Source of the DNA: Cheilinus undulatus
Lineage: Eukaryota; Chordata; Actinopteri; Labriformes; Labridae
Length of the DNA stretch: 64,000 bases
Direction of reading: 5' to 3'
NCBI RefSeq assembly: GCF_018320785.1
Contig: NC_054865.1
Location: forward strand, 45,034,898 to 45,098,897
Shown: in pieces, positions 35,190 to 47,130 of the stretch
How the letters are laid out: every line of letters begins with the position of its first letter
Position numbering within the stretch: position 1 is the stretch's first letter
Program-made: the position numbers and the translations under genes
Notes under the pieces: generated by a model
What the model saw: only the letters and a program-made list of their open reading frames with translations
What the model was told of the DNA's origin: nothing
Databases searched by the model: none

Positions 35190-36865
35190 ATAGACAAAAG
35201 TATTTGGCCACACCTATTAGTTATTGAAATCAGGTGTTTCAATCAGACCTGTTGCCACAGTTGTATAGAATCAATCACCAAGCCATGCAATCTCCATTTG
35301 CAAACATTTGTGATACTGAATGGGTCATTCTGAAAAGTTCAGTGACTTCAAGTGTGGTACTTTGATTGATTCTACTAGTGCAATAAGACAAAGTGGAAGC
35401 GTTTAGGAACAACAGCAACACAGCCACAAACCAAAAGACCCCATAAAATCACAGAGCGGTGTCAACGACTGTTAGGGTGCATGGTGCATAAAAGTCGCCA
35501 GTGCTCTGCTGATTGCATAGATAGAGAGTTCTGAATTTCCATTTGCATTAATCTAAGCACAACAACTGTGCAGCAGAAGCTTCATGAATGGGTTTCCATG
35601 GCTAAGCAGCTGCATGCAAGCCTCACATCACCTAGGCCAGGAATTATCTTCCAAGGGCCCTGGGGCTACATCAGTCCCCCCGTGGCTCTCCATCTGGCCC
35701 TTGGAAGATAATTCCTAAAATGTGAGAAGGAAAGCATGTTATTGCTGAGTGTTGTTGTTTTAGAGTGCAATTTTCCTTTCTGAAAATCTACACAAAAGAT
35801 TTGTTTCCTGCATGTGTATTTGACCAATCCCGGCACAGCTTATTTGTATCAAACCCAGCGATAGACATCAAGAGGGCCCCAGATATATGTATAAACTAGA
35901 TAAGCATTCGGAGAGCGCAGACCTCCGCCATTAGCCCTATCCCCCAATAGTACAGAATCCTTTAAAAAATCCCTGGATCCAGACGGTGATCCGGATCACT
36001 CCCAAAATCGAATTATTTCTTCCTTATGCCATTTGTGACATTTCCTGAAAATTTTATCAAAATCCGTCCAAAACTTTTTGAGTTATGTTGCTAACAAACA
36101 AACAAACTAACTAACAAATCCTGCCGATCACATAACGTCCTTGGTGGAGGTAAATATCTCAGTCACCCCCTTGTGGCTGGCTTCAGTATAGGTGATAAGT
36201 ATGATTTTAGTTTTTCAATGTCCGGCCCCTACAGCATCTGTCAAGAAAAAGCTGGCCCTTGTGTGAATGGAGTTGATGACCCCTGACCTAGTCCAATGCC
36301 AAGCATCAGATGGAGCAGTATGAAGCACACCAATCCTGGACTATGGAGCTGTGGAAACATGATCTGTGGAGTGATGAATCACGCCTCTCTGTTTGGCAGG
36401 CAGATGGGCTTGTCTGGGTTTGGCAAATGCCAGGAGAGCATTACCTGCCTGAGTGCATTGTTCCAACTGTGAAGTCTGGTGAAGGAGAGATAATGGTATA
36501 GGGCCTTTTTCAGAGTTTGGGCAAGGCCACTTGACTCCAGTGAAGGCCAATCTTAATGCTTCAGCAAACAAGACATTTTTGACAATGCTATGCTTCCAAC
36601 TTTGTGGAAACAGTTTTTTTGTTCTGTTTCCTTTTCCATTCCATCATAATGATTGTGCACTAGTGCACAAAGCAAGGTCTATAAAGGCATGGTTTGATGA
36701 GTTTGGTGTGGAAGAACTCAACAGGCCTGCACAAAACTCCGACCTCAACCCTATCGAACACCTTTGGGATGAACTGTGATAGAGATTGTGAGCCAGGCCT
36801 TCTCATCTAACAACATAGCCTGGTACAAATTCCCACAAAAACACTCCACAGTCTCATATTGCATT
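35190..36865 (+). mobile_element. Tc1-like element (second family) split by a hAT insertion
   Basis: The 5' terminus (ACTAAATAGACAAAAGTATT), 5' region and first transposase part run to 35629. After the insert, the coding remnant resumes with 'ccaatgccaagcatcagatgg' and encodes [12 protein letters not shown], and later a PIEHLWDEL-type segment near 36750. The sequence ends after the C-terminal coding region without its 3' terminus. Stops and shifts make it non-functional. Confidence 0.8.
35638..36285. mobile_element. hAT-type non-autonomous element nested in the Tc1-like copy
   Basis: It begins CAGGAATTATCTTCC and ends with GATGACCCCTG, flanked by the 8-bp duplication ACCTAGGC (35630-35637) and ACCTAGTC (36286-36293), one mismatch. 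An 8-bp duplication and CAGG-type ends indicate hAT. The left terminus is repeated in perfect inverted form at 35696-35716, giving a 21-bp stem with a 36-bp loop. The interior carries the 'gagcgcagacctccgcc' repeat also seen at 27.7 kb, and no transposase. Confidence 0.75.
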
Positions 36866-38559
36866 ATATCACATTGCATTGTGCTGTACTGTACAACATA
36901 TTTCATACTGAATCACTATGAGCTGCAGAGTAGTGTATCGTACCACCGAAATATCCAACATCTATTAAATGACAAGCAAAGTCATTTTTAGTGACTATTG
37001 TTCACTGACAGCAATTTTTCCACGATGCATGCTATAACATTAAGAAATCATGTTGCACTGTGTTGATGCAACAAACAAAAATTAGACCCCACCATAGACC
37101 CCCACTACGTTGGCAGAGTCACTGCTCCAGCAGCCTGGCCCTCAACATGTATAAAAATGTCTTTGATTTTTTTCAATCCAAGCTGAAGTTTATCCAAACC
37201 AACCTGACCTGAAAATGACACACAAGTCCCGAATCTCGACCTCCAGCCATCACATTCCCAGCACCTCCCACACATGCAAAGAAATATGATGCAGCACAGT
37301 GGAGATAATTGGGTCTTGACCAGAAAAATGAAGATCATTTCATCACCAGAAGAGCAAAAGGGGACAACTGTGGTCTGCTGGGTGCTTATTATGGTCAGAA
37401 ATGATCTCTGCAGCATGCTGAAATAATCCGTGTTTAAGCTTGTTTGGTGTAGTCAGACCACCTCTGCCTGGCTGGAAGAGTTTAACCGCTGACCCCTCAG
37501 CTGTGATATCATCAGGAATACAGAGAGTCTGACTGAGGGAGGGAAAGAGAAAGAGATGATGTTCTCTGCGATCAAATGTGGGAGCATAACAGGAAACCTG
37601 CAGCTGAATAACAATCATTGTTAGGGTGATGTTTTGGGTTATCTGAGTCACACAGGTTCAGTGAGACTAACATGAACTGTCCTCACAACTCTGGAAAGAA
37701 CATTAGCCGGATTAACGTGACGTCTCCTGTACAGCAAATCCTCACCCTTCTCCTGATACTGTAACATAAATTCTGCTCTGAATTGCTGTAGGGCAAGAAA
37801 TTATCTGACGAGTTTTTTACTAAGTGAAATCAGTCTCTCAATCACACATAACTGAGACAGACTCCAGGACAAGCATCTTTCACTCCAAGAGTGAGACAAT
37901 CTCTGGATGAAGGCCCTGAAAAAAAAGCCTTTGCGCAAGACTCACAAGGTTTAAAAATGGCTAAGATTCACAGAAATTCCTGGTAGCAGGGGTCTCTGAG
38001 TGCCTGACAAACTGTCACTTTCCTCAGTGTGTGGTTGCTCTCTGAGGGATGGGTGGATGCTCACAGTGACTCAACTTGGAGGACTGGAGAAAGCACAAAC
38101 AAAAGGAGAACTTCTTTCAGTCACAGTATGCTTTGGAAAGAGGACAACTGGATTATAAAAACACATTACTTATATTTTATAAAAAAATTCATGTGACCAG
38201 AATGAAAGTAAATATGATTTTCTTTTGTTACTGCTTTTGTTCTGTTGTGACAACCTTCTCTGTTTGCAGGTCTACTTGTGGGCCATCGATGATTTTATAT
38301 TTAGTCTATGTTGTCTGTCTGTTGTCTGGTAGTTAATGTACTGAATAACAGGGACTCTCTCTAGTGTTTGTGAATCTATATATTAAACTTCGCACAAATA
38401 GTAAGGAAATGTGTGTTTGGCTGATATTTCTTTACTGTAACAATGCTTCATGGCAATAAATCTTATACACTTGGAAAGCCTGTTACGTCCCTTTGTAATG
38501 GTGTCGCATTTGTGAGGAACATGTATTCGTGGGATGAGCAGCAGAGTTGTATGTGGGTT
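36866..38559. other. Intergenic, nothing recognised
   Basis: Open frames near 37.1-37.65 kb (minus) have no splice context or recognisable composition. No repeat family was named. Confidence 0.45.
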
Positions 38560-39806
38560 GCACCCATGAAAATTTTACCAAACTTCTCTGCCAATGCCAA
38601 ATGGCTTATTTTGCTGTTGCTATTGACCGTAGTTTTGAGTGTCTGGTACCCCCCCTGACAATCAGGTGCCTTGATTGTGAGCACCTGTGAGTATGGGCCC
38701 TGCTACAGTGTTCAGTAGGTGTCTCCTCCAAGAATTGGCATGCTATGTTTGACCTATCTTCAAGGCAACTTCAAGCTGGTGTTCTGCAAAACCAAGCTGT
38801 GGCATTATTTGGAGTGAATCTTAGTACCATCTCCAAATTGAAGGCCAAGTTTCTTGTAAAGGGAGATGTCAAAGACAGGCAGTGAAGTGGCCATCCCAAG
38901 AAGATGACCCTCTAAGAATTCTCCTCATCCTGTCAGCACTTAAGAACTGTAGACTGTCTTCTACAGATTTTGCAGTTAAGGTTTGCAGGACAATATGGAT
39001 GACGGTCCTCTGCCCAGACAATCCAGAACAGACTGCCAGCAGCCAATCTCTTGTCTCATAAGACTGCCAGGAGGTCTGCCGTGACTGCCCTTCATTATCA
39101 GGCCCATTTGCACTGGTGTTAGCAACATGTGGACTGTAAAATTATGTTCAGCCACGAGTCCAGATTCTGTCTACATTAGTTGGATTGAAGGGTCAAAGTG
39201 TGGAAAAGATGTGGAGAACGCTATGCCAATTGCTGCACTGAGAGTAACATCTTTTGATAGAGGCAGAGTGATAGTGTGGGGGGGCATCTCCCTCACTGGA
39301 AAACAAGGCATGCCATCATTGGAGGCAATCTCAACGCAGAGATATCAAGATGAGATTCTGCAACAGTGTGGGATCAAACTCTGTCCTCTAAAGTGACAAA
39401 GCTCGTCCTCATAGAGCGGGGTTTATCAGGGACTACCTCCAGAAGTTGGGAGTGGAGAGGATGGAATGGCTGACCAGCAGTCCTCACCTCAACCCCACTG
39501 AACACTTATGGCTGACTTGTGTCAAATGCTGGTTGAAGAATGGGATGCCATTCCACAGCAGTGTGTGACCAGGCTGGTGACCAGCATGAGGAGGAGGTTC
39601 TAGGCTGTTGTGGGTGTATGGTTTTTCCACTTGCTACTGAGGCTCCTGTTTGTTAAATAAATACATTTTTAAATTGCCAGTCTGTCTTGTTTCTTCAGAC
39701 TTCAATCATTCAATCTGCCAAACAAGAGTCAATGGTAGAATAAACTGTTTGGCACTGGCAGAGAAGATTTGGCTAATTTTTCAAACCTTGCATGAACACA
39801 GATCCA
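38560..39806 (+). mobile_element. Tc1-like element (third family), nearly full length but decayed
   Basis: Inverted ends match: left 'ttctctgccaatgccaaatgg' near 38586 and, in reverse at the right, 'ttctctgccagtgccaaacag' near 39747-39767. The body encodes a transposase-like product with QAVALFGVNLSTISKLKAKF (helix-turn-helix), MFSHESRFCL (first DDE region), RVIVWGGISLTG and NPTEHLWL-type remnants. Stops after KDRQ and in the C-terminal half show it is dead. Its wording differs from the other two Tc1 families here. Confidence 0.7.
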
Positions 39807-40411
39807 TTTTGAACCTTTGGATATCAAAAGGTAAAACTCAATGCATACCGAGGACAGGTTGATATCAGATATCTCAGACTGCATAGAAGTGGTCTGGTAT
39901 GACTTAATCTGGATTGGTTTGTTAGTGTAGATGTTCATGCATACTGGCACACATTAGAGACAGCCTCACATAACTGTGGTAGCCCACCAGTAATAAAACA
40001 ACAGGGCATTATTTATTGCATTCAGCCTCACTCGTGGTGGGAATTCCTGTTCTCTTGTTAGATCTGGATCATTTAGCTAAGCTCAGTAATGACAGTCAGT
40101 CTTTTGGCTTCCAGACAGCTCTTCATTTGGTACCATTTTGGTTTTTACTGTGTCTATTTAAAAAAACAACAAGAATGGAAAAAGGAAACAGTCTCTCAAG
40201 TGAGAGCTGGCTCTTACATAAGTCAGTCACTAATGACTTATCAACACTGACTTGTAGTGTCTCTTTGTTTGTGTAGAGTTAGGGTAATACATTGAATTAA
40301 CAGGGGTTTAGATCCTATTTGTGCATTTGGATGCCAAGTGGTAATCCTTGATGCTAGGTGTGGATGCAACAAAATGCATTCTGAAATTCTGACTGGATTG
40401 GTTGTCTAGGG

Positions 40412-40740
40412 CAGTGTTTCCCGACCATTTTTCCTTGGAGTCCCCCTACATGTACCGAAAAAAAGTGGAGCCACCGCCAGGACCCAAGTGAGGAGAAAAA
40501 GTGACACACTGCCACCAAAAATCAACATAGATTTTAATTGTTTAACTGATAAGGCCTATGCATGCTTTTCTTATCAAAAGTCATTTGTATAAACTGATTT
40601 ATAACTGCTTTATCATGGTTTTAGTCAATATTTGCAAATCTAATTTTGGCAGCCTCAGAGCAGACAAAGCCTCGCGCCCCCCATAAGATCTTTGACACTC
40701 CCCTGGGGGGTCCCAGACCCTGGGTTGGGATCTAATGGAC
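40412..40740. repeat. hAT-like non-autonomous repeat
   Basis: The left end is CAGTGTTTCCCGACC and the right end is GGGGTCCCAGACCCTGGGTTGG. Internal 'caaatctaattttggcagcctcag' resembles the repeat at 2.1-2.2 kb. No clean target-site duplication is readable. Confidence 0.4.
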
Positions 40741-41093
40741 TAGACCAGTGGCAGGGAAGTCATTCAGTAAAACAAATGCATTAGTCACTTTCTAAAAGTA
40801 ATGCATTACATTTCTTAGTTACTTACAGCTAAAAGTAGAGTTGCACTAAAATTTACATTACTTTTGCATTACACCTTATCACCTGAGCTCTTCAATAATC
40901 TAATTGCCAAATAAAAATAAAATGTTTAACCTACATATTCCTACATTAGCACAAATCCTTATTCTAACAAGAAAAGGTGACAGCAAAGTTGTAAAAATCA
41001 GACCAAAACAGCACCTTACAGACAAATATGTACATCAAGAACAAGGCAAAAATAGGAAACGTTTCCTCCAGGATATATGCTGCTTTAAGCCAT

Positions 41094-41363
41094 TTATCTC
41101 AGCTTTTGTGGACACTGTCGCTGTTGTTGAAAAGAAGGTTTCAGCAACTTCATAGGTGTCCGCGTCATGCAGTTGTCTTGAGCCTCGCCTGGGCTCTGGG
41201 GGTCTTTAGCTTCTAGCACTGTGTTAGTATGCTGCCTTTGTAGGTGTTTAGAAATATTTGATGTGAAGGCCATGGCAGTGGAGGGTTGTATCAGGCCTGG
41301 ACACAAACCACAATTTAACCGGGGCTGCTCTTGGAACAGGCTACACCGTGAATGATACATCAT
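41094..41363 (-). pseudogene. Remnant of a BED-finger (ZBED/hAT-type) transposase
   Basis: The minus strand encodes CGLCPGLIQPSTAMAFTSNI directly followed by SKHLQRQHTNTVLEAK. A Cys pair, then an S-N-hydrophobic-x-x-H-L-x-x-x-H block, is typical of the BED zinc finger of hAT transposases and ZBED proteins. No hAT catalytic domain follows, so this is a fragment. The short match keeps confidence low. Confidence 0.35.
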
Positions 41364-42147
41364 AACTAGACTTGAGTTGTCATTTCAGACTAGTACCCCA
41401 TTATATTAATTTGCTTAATTGTGCTAAATTGTACATTCCAGTGTCCCTTAAAAGCAAATTTATCTCAACATGAAGGAGAAAAGTGGTTAAAAAGGCATTG
41501 CTAACCTCGCAGTTTGTTGCTAATTCTCTTACTGCTGGCAGAAAATAAACATGTCTGTCTGTCTGGGCCTATCAACACCCTTGGATTCTATCATGGACCT
41601 TAAGTAGTTTAATCATAGTCTGTGTTTCTATGTATGATGTAGATATGTGTGATTGTATCTTTAGTGTGTGATTCTTTATATTTGGTGTCTGTCATTAATT
41701 TCATGATTAATCTGTGATTCTTTTCATGTTCTACCCATTAGTTTATGTTCTATCTGTAATATCTGTTATATCATCAGTGTTATTTGGTGATTGTTCATCT
41801 GTAGTTGTACCTATTTCCAGGATAAGTCTACGGTACAAATGGTTGGTCTCTCTGTGATTCTATAAACAATCTTTGATTCTATTCATCATCTATTATTAAT
41901 ATTTAATTAATGGTCTTTATAAAACTTCATGCTGTTTGTCAAGAAGCACGGGGACACAGGCAGCACGGACCTCCAAAGTTAAAATAGGCCTGAGTAACTC
42001 CACAGCCTCTCAGCACAAATACACAAAGCATTTTGTTTGTCTAACCCATAAACACAGACGTTTAAACAACAATTTGGGGTTTTAGAAACAGCTACATGCT
42101 GCACATCATTCTTGAAGAATTGCTTTTTTAATTTACTGGATTTGCAG

Positions 42148-42232
42148 GAAACGACCAAGGATTAAAGACGTTACATCCCAGTGCTGAGAAAATGCCGATA
42201 CCCTACGTCAAAGATTAATATTCACACTTCAG
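42148..42232 (+). other. Candidate orphan exon 1 (possibly untranslated)
   Basis: A clear acceptor (GGATTTGCAG) and a donor (TTCAG/GTTTGT) bound 85 nt. One frame reads GLKTLHPSAEKMPIPYVKD before a stop at 42216-42218. It could be the end of one protein or a leader exon of the segments at 43.6 and 44.8 kb. No protein was recognised. Confidence 0.15.
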
Positions 42233-42364
42233 GTTTGTACAGACTCAACAAAGAATAACATAATGTGTTGATCAGTGAGCACTGGAGACTCTAGATGGTT
42301 GATTTTCTAATTTTTGTGCTGAGCTGAGCTAGGCCTATGCAATAATTGTGTGATACTGCATTAG

Positions 42365-43160
42365 ACTTATACACTATATGGATTAAAGTTTTTAACTGCC
42401 TGGCTATTACAACAGGGACACCAACTAACAACACTGTACTCTGATATGGAGTTACACTGTTTTGCAACTATAACAGGCCCCACTCTTCTTGGAAGGCTTT
42501 CCAAAGTGTTTTGGAGGGTTTCTGTGGGAATGTGTACCCATTCATTTTGTAGAGTGTTTATGAGGTCAGGCACTGATGTTGGACAAAGAAGGCCTGGCTC
42601 GCAATCTCTTCCAGTTCCCCCCAAAGGTGCTTGACGGGGTTGAGGTCAGGGTTCTGTGTGGGCAAGTCAAGTTCTTCCACACGGAAATCATTAAACCACG
42701 TCTTTATGTCAAACCATGGTCCTTGCTTTGTGCACTGGGGCACAGTCATTTGGAATAGAAAAGGGCCTTCCCCAAACTGTTGCCACAAAGTTGGAAGCAT
42801 AGCAGTGTCCAAAATGTCTTGGTATGCTGAAGCATTAAGATCATTGACTGTGCTCTGTGAATTTACATGGTCTTCGGCTTTGTGACTGAGTTGCCATTGT
42901 TCCTAAACGCTTCCACTTTCTAACAATATCACTCACAGTACAATTTAGAATATCCAGCAGGGTTGACATTTAACAGACTGTCTTATTGCAAAGGTGGCAT
43001 CCATCCCAGTACCATGCTTAAAGTCACTGCTCTTCAGAATGGCCCATTTTGTAAACCAAATGTTTGTAAATGGAGATTGCATGGGTAGTTGCTAAATGAA
43101 ACACCTGAATTCAATAATTAACAGGTGTTGCCACATACTTTAGTCCACTTAGAGTATTCT
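42365..43160 (-). mobile_element. Tc1-like element (second family) with both termini, internally deleted
   Basis: The left terminus TACACTATATGGATTAAAGT and the right terminus (reverse of TACTCTAAGTGGACTAAAGT) are both present. The minus strand encodes NPDLNPVKHLWGELEEI (C-terminal DDE region). The middle of the transposase is deleted near 42840, joining directly to the 5' portion. About 800 bp long, it is a non-autonomous derivative with intact ends. Confidence 0.8.
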
Positions 43161-43575
43161 TTATGTTGAGCCCTTTTAATTTAAACATTTACCTTGATCG
43201 TGGACTTTAAAAAAGAGGATGTTTGTTATGCAAAGACACTGATCTTCCAACATCCTATTTCAATTTAGATTTTAGTCAAAGTTGCTGATTCAACACCTGT
43301 AAAACAGCTGCCTATCTGATGCAGTATCAGCACTTTTGTCCGGCTCTTTCCCTTCAAAAATCGATAGTCATCATGCAGTTGGAAACTAGTTTTTAATAAT
43401 ATCCAACACCCTGCTTTCCCATAAAGCATAACTGGTATGAAGCAACCCCAAAGTTTCACACTTGAAAAAGTATGATGTAGAGGGAAAAATAAAACCAAAG
43501 CCAGGTGTTGCACCATTCTTATGACTTCATACCATCACATACAGTGCCCCAACAGACCTTACTGGCACACATCAG

Positions 43576-43697
43576 TGATGGTTCAGTGCTGATTTGGCCA
43601 AAACTGTCAAAGAAGAAGAAGGAGACGCCATGAGAAACCTCAATAAAGAAGGAAAATCAAAGAAATCTCTGGAGAGGCGAATGAAAAAGTGCCAGAG
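43576..43697 (+). CDS. Candidate orphan coding exon 2
   Basis: From ATG 43630 (frame open from about 43585) the sequence reads MRNLNKEGKSKKSLERRMKK then CQ, ending at a good donor (CCAGAG/GTGAGG) in phase 2. A possible acceptor is CACATCAG before 43576. The composition is basic and helix-prone. It does not join in frame to the exon-like segment at 44844, so at least one further exon would be needed. Family unknown; it could be a lncRNA or chance. Confidence 0.22.
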
Positions 43698-43699
43698 GT

Positions 43700-44843
43700 G
43701 AGGGATAAAGGCAATTACAATAAATAATCTGATATTTTAAACAATAATGCAGCTCCTTCTCATCTTTCCTCAGCATCTGTGCTGTCAGATTCTAAGTTTA
43801 TTTGAAATCAAATTGCACCCATGGCCAGGATTCCTGTAACTGTGGGGTAAATACCACAGAACTTTTTGTATAATGAAACCCAGTGTTTTGATTGAATTAC
43901 CCTTAGATCTTATTACAAGCCCTGGTCGTGTGAGCAAGACATACTTCAGAGGAGATGGGAGTCTGAATAGTCTTTACCTTCTGAATAAAGTCAGATTACA
44001 TTTGTTAGGATATCAAACCACATCAAATTTTAAAACAGAAACTAGAGACATGAAACCACAACTCCTGCAGGATGTCATGAATGTTTAGTCGTATCTTTTA
44101 CAGCCATGTGAGTCATTTTCCATTGAGCCAGAGGATCTCATGCATTGCCAAGTTGAGGGGTTTACCCAAAGTCACGGAGCAAAACTCCCTCCCTGCAGGC
44201 GATAACAGTTTAGATTAGTTCAGTCATTAAAAGCCTTTGTCTGCAAGGAAACAGAGGGAGTGGAAAATAGACTACAACTAGAAAAAAATGGCATTCAGTT
44301 TTTAATAACTGTTCATTTCTTATGCTGGCCACATGGTATAATATGTACATGGGACAGAAGTCACTAATCAAGAGAACTGGGAGTATTCATGGTGGGCCAG
44401 ACTGCTTATGGAGCAACAAGGGCCGTACAGTTCCGCTCTCTTTCAGCGGCCCTCTCTGTCTCTTTCGGCATCTCTCAACACCTCTGTATTCCTACCCGAC
44501 TGACAGCCAAACAGTACGCTTCGTTGAGAAGTCCATCCAAGTCTGAGTGGAATTAAAAAAAAGAGCAAAAGTGGTGCTGAAAAGGTTTGTGCAAAACGTA
44601 TTACAAGCATGCAGCCTGATAGAAACGTGCCGGATGGGGGTGACTCAGATAAGCTAGCAGTACCAGGTGTGCAACATAAAACACGGCTTATAACATGCAG
44701 GCCACCGTCCAAGTTTATGAATCAATTCAGTGAGTAATGTGGTGTTTTAAAGCCTAATGCATACGATAACAAGCTCTTGGCAAATGCTAATTATGCTGAA
44801 ACATGAACAAAGTGTGAAACATTGCCATGTTGCACCCCTGCAG
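43700..44843. other. Between orphan exon candidates, nothing recognised
   Basis: No repeat or gene to name. Confidence 0.4.
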
Positions 44844-44907
44844 CAGCTGCAGCACCTGAAACAGTTTGCTGCTGACAGTGAGAGTGAGGAAGAGCCAACT
44901 CTACCAG
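44844..44907 (+). CDS. Candidate orphan coding exon 3
   Basis: After the acceptor CACCCCTGCAG the frame reads QLQHLKQFAADSESEEEPTL then P, ending at CCAG/GTACTA in phase 1. It is an acidic Ser/Glu-rich segment typical of real but disordered protein. There is no recognised family and no linked exon. Confidence 0.22.
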
Positions 44908-45979
44908 GTACTAACCGTGAGAGAGGGCAGGTAGGCTTCAGTTTATGTTTGTATTTCTAAAGAGCAGCCTCCAGTCCTGCTCACAGACCTGCTCTATATG
45001 AAAAGTACTCTGTAACAAAACGTATCGATTCAGCCTCATATATTTACAACTTGCTTGGCTTAAAGATGTCTGGAATTTCTACAACAACAAAGACTTGTAA
45101 AACTATAAAACTGTATCACGTTGTAAAAATGTTAATCCTATGATAAGACCTAATTATGAGATAGTAATGAATGACACCATTGTTAAACCTGATCTTTGTG
45201 CCAGTAGAAGTGCCAGGACCCAGTAGTAGTAGTGTATTGTTAATGTCAATGAGCTGTTTTACCTGTGTGAACAACTGCACTTCAGATCAATTCAAATATC
45301 ATACACATTTGTACTCAAATAAAAGTGACTTTTAATTGTTTTAAATATTCATAATTGTAGAAAAGTATTATCATAAATGTAATAAATTCACAATTAAATA
45401 ACTCTAGTGAAATGTGAACTAAACTGGGCTGATCTGAACCATGAAAGTCCAGGGATGAAAAAGGAGTCCCAATCTGACTCTGGTAAATGACCTACAAAAA
45501 CTACAGTTGTCTCATAAAGACCAGAGGAATCCTATTTCACTGAGCAGAACCCATTCTAACCTTTTTGAACACAAAGATCTGCATCAATATGGAAGTGGTG
45601 TTCTCTGTTGCACCTGAACACACCCAGCTGTGATCTCTGTCAGAACACAGCATGAACAGCAGAGAGAACGTCATCATTTTAGCAAGACCTGAAGTTACAA
45701 ATCAGATCATTATGAATGAAGCTGAACCAACATCACCTACAGTTTGTTGTTAGACCTGTGATGATTTAATGTAGTAATCTTCAGGTGGACTCCAGGCCCC
45801 CCTACATGTCCTAAGACTGCCCATAAGAGGGATAAAGAGGAGAGCCTTCTAGGGCCCAGTCAAACTGGGGGCCCATAGAGATCAGCACATTACGGTCCAT
45901 TGTAAAATCAACCATAATTTATCTTTTAAACTGAATGGTCAGCACTTTTTCAAGAGCAACCAGATCGTAATTATTTATG
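44908..45979. other. Intergenic, nothing recognised
   Basis: No supported gene; AT-rich. Confidence 0.45.
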
Positions 45980-47130
45980 CCATAGTATCAGGACTTCTTA
46001 AAAGTGTAACCCCCTTTTCTTAAAACAGACTCAAAAAGGTTTAAAAGTGGCAAAAATGGGTGGAAAGGTGGTGAAATGGGGTTTTAAAGTAGCAGAAATG
46101 GGTTTAAACTGGAAACAGTGTGTTATAAGTGGCAAAAAGAGTAAAAGAAATGGCATAAAGTGGCAGAAAGGGTTTAACGTGTCAAAAAATGGGCATAGCT
46201 AATAGTGAATTTAAGTTAAAGTTGTCTAAATTAGGTTAAAGTTGGTGAAAGGGGCTTAAAGTGGCAGAATGGGTCAACAGAGGCAACAATCTGCAGTAAT
46301 TGTCAAAAATGGGTTAAAATGGGCAAAATTGGCAGAAAAGTGATGAAATGTGGTTTTAAAAGAAGTACAAATGTGTTTAAGCGGGAAAAATGGTTGAAAG
46401 TGGCCAAAACCAGCAGAAAGAATGGTGGGAAAAGGAGTTACAAGTGGCAAAAATCTGCACAGCAAATAGTGAATTACAGTCTAAATTGGCAAAAATGTGA
46501 GTAAAAAGTGGTGAAAGGGGCTAATAGTGGCAACAATAGCAAAAGAGTCAAAAATTTGTTAATAGTGTCAATATTTGGGTTGAAAGTGGCAAATATTGGC
46601 AGAAAAGTTGGTGAAATGTGGTTTTGAAAGTAGGAGAAATTGGTTTAAAGGTGGAGAAACATGTTTAAGGTCGCAAAATATGGTTCAAAGATTTGCAAAA
46701 ATAAGGGAAAAGTAACAAAAATGGGTTAATAGTGGCAAAAATGGCAGAAAAAATTTTGGAAAGAGGTTACACATGGCACAAATTGGTTCAGAGTGGCAAT
46801 AACCAATAGTGAAATACAGACAAAATTGGCATAAATTGGCGTAAATGTTGGTGAAAGCATTTAATAGTTGCAGAAATGGGTCAACAGAGGCAACACTGGG
46901 CTGAAAGAGGTAAAAATGGCAAGAAAGCTGCAAAAATGGGTAGAACAGATAGTGAAAGACATTTAAAATGGGCAAAAATGGGTGTAAAAAGTGGTCGAAG
47001 GGGTTAATAGTAGCAAAAATTGACCAACAGAGGCAACAATGGGCAGAAAGGTATGGATTGAAAGTTGCGAAAATGGGAAGAACAAGTGGTAAAATATCAT
47101 TTTTAAATGAGAAAAAATAGGTGACATTTT
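45980..47130. repeat. Degenerate minisatellite with about 270-bp higher-order period
   Basis: The whole stretch is built from short words such as 'gtggcaaaaatggg', 'ggcagaaa' and 'tgggttaaa' at irregular 20-25 bp spacing. Larger blocks recur: the 'tgaaatgtggttttaaaag' block near 46068, 46343 and 46610, the 'aatagtgaatt' block near 46200 and 46466 (diverged near 46806), and 'caacagaggcaaca' near 46273, 46881 and 47029. Strand composition is strongly biased (A/G-rich, C-poor). Open frames here are by-products. Confidence 0.85.

Noticed and set aside
37105-37651. Overlapping minus-strand frames of about 100 codons
   Set aside because: No splice context, low-complexity composition, no recognised motif.
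46685-46975. 96-codon minus-strand frame
   Set aside because: By-product of the stop-poor purine-biased minisatellite; repetitive Phe/Leu-rich translation.
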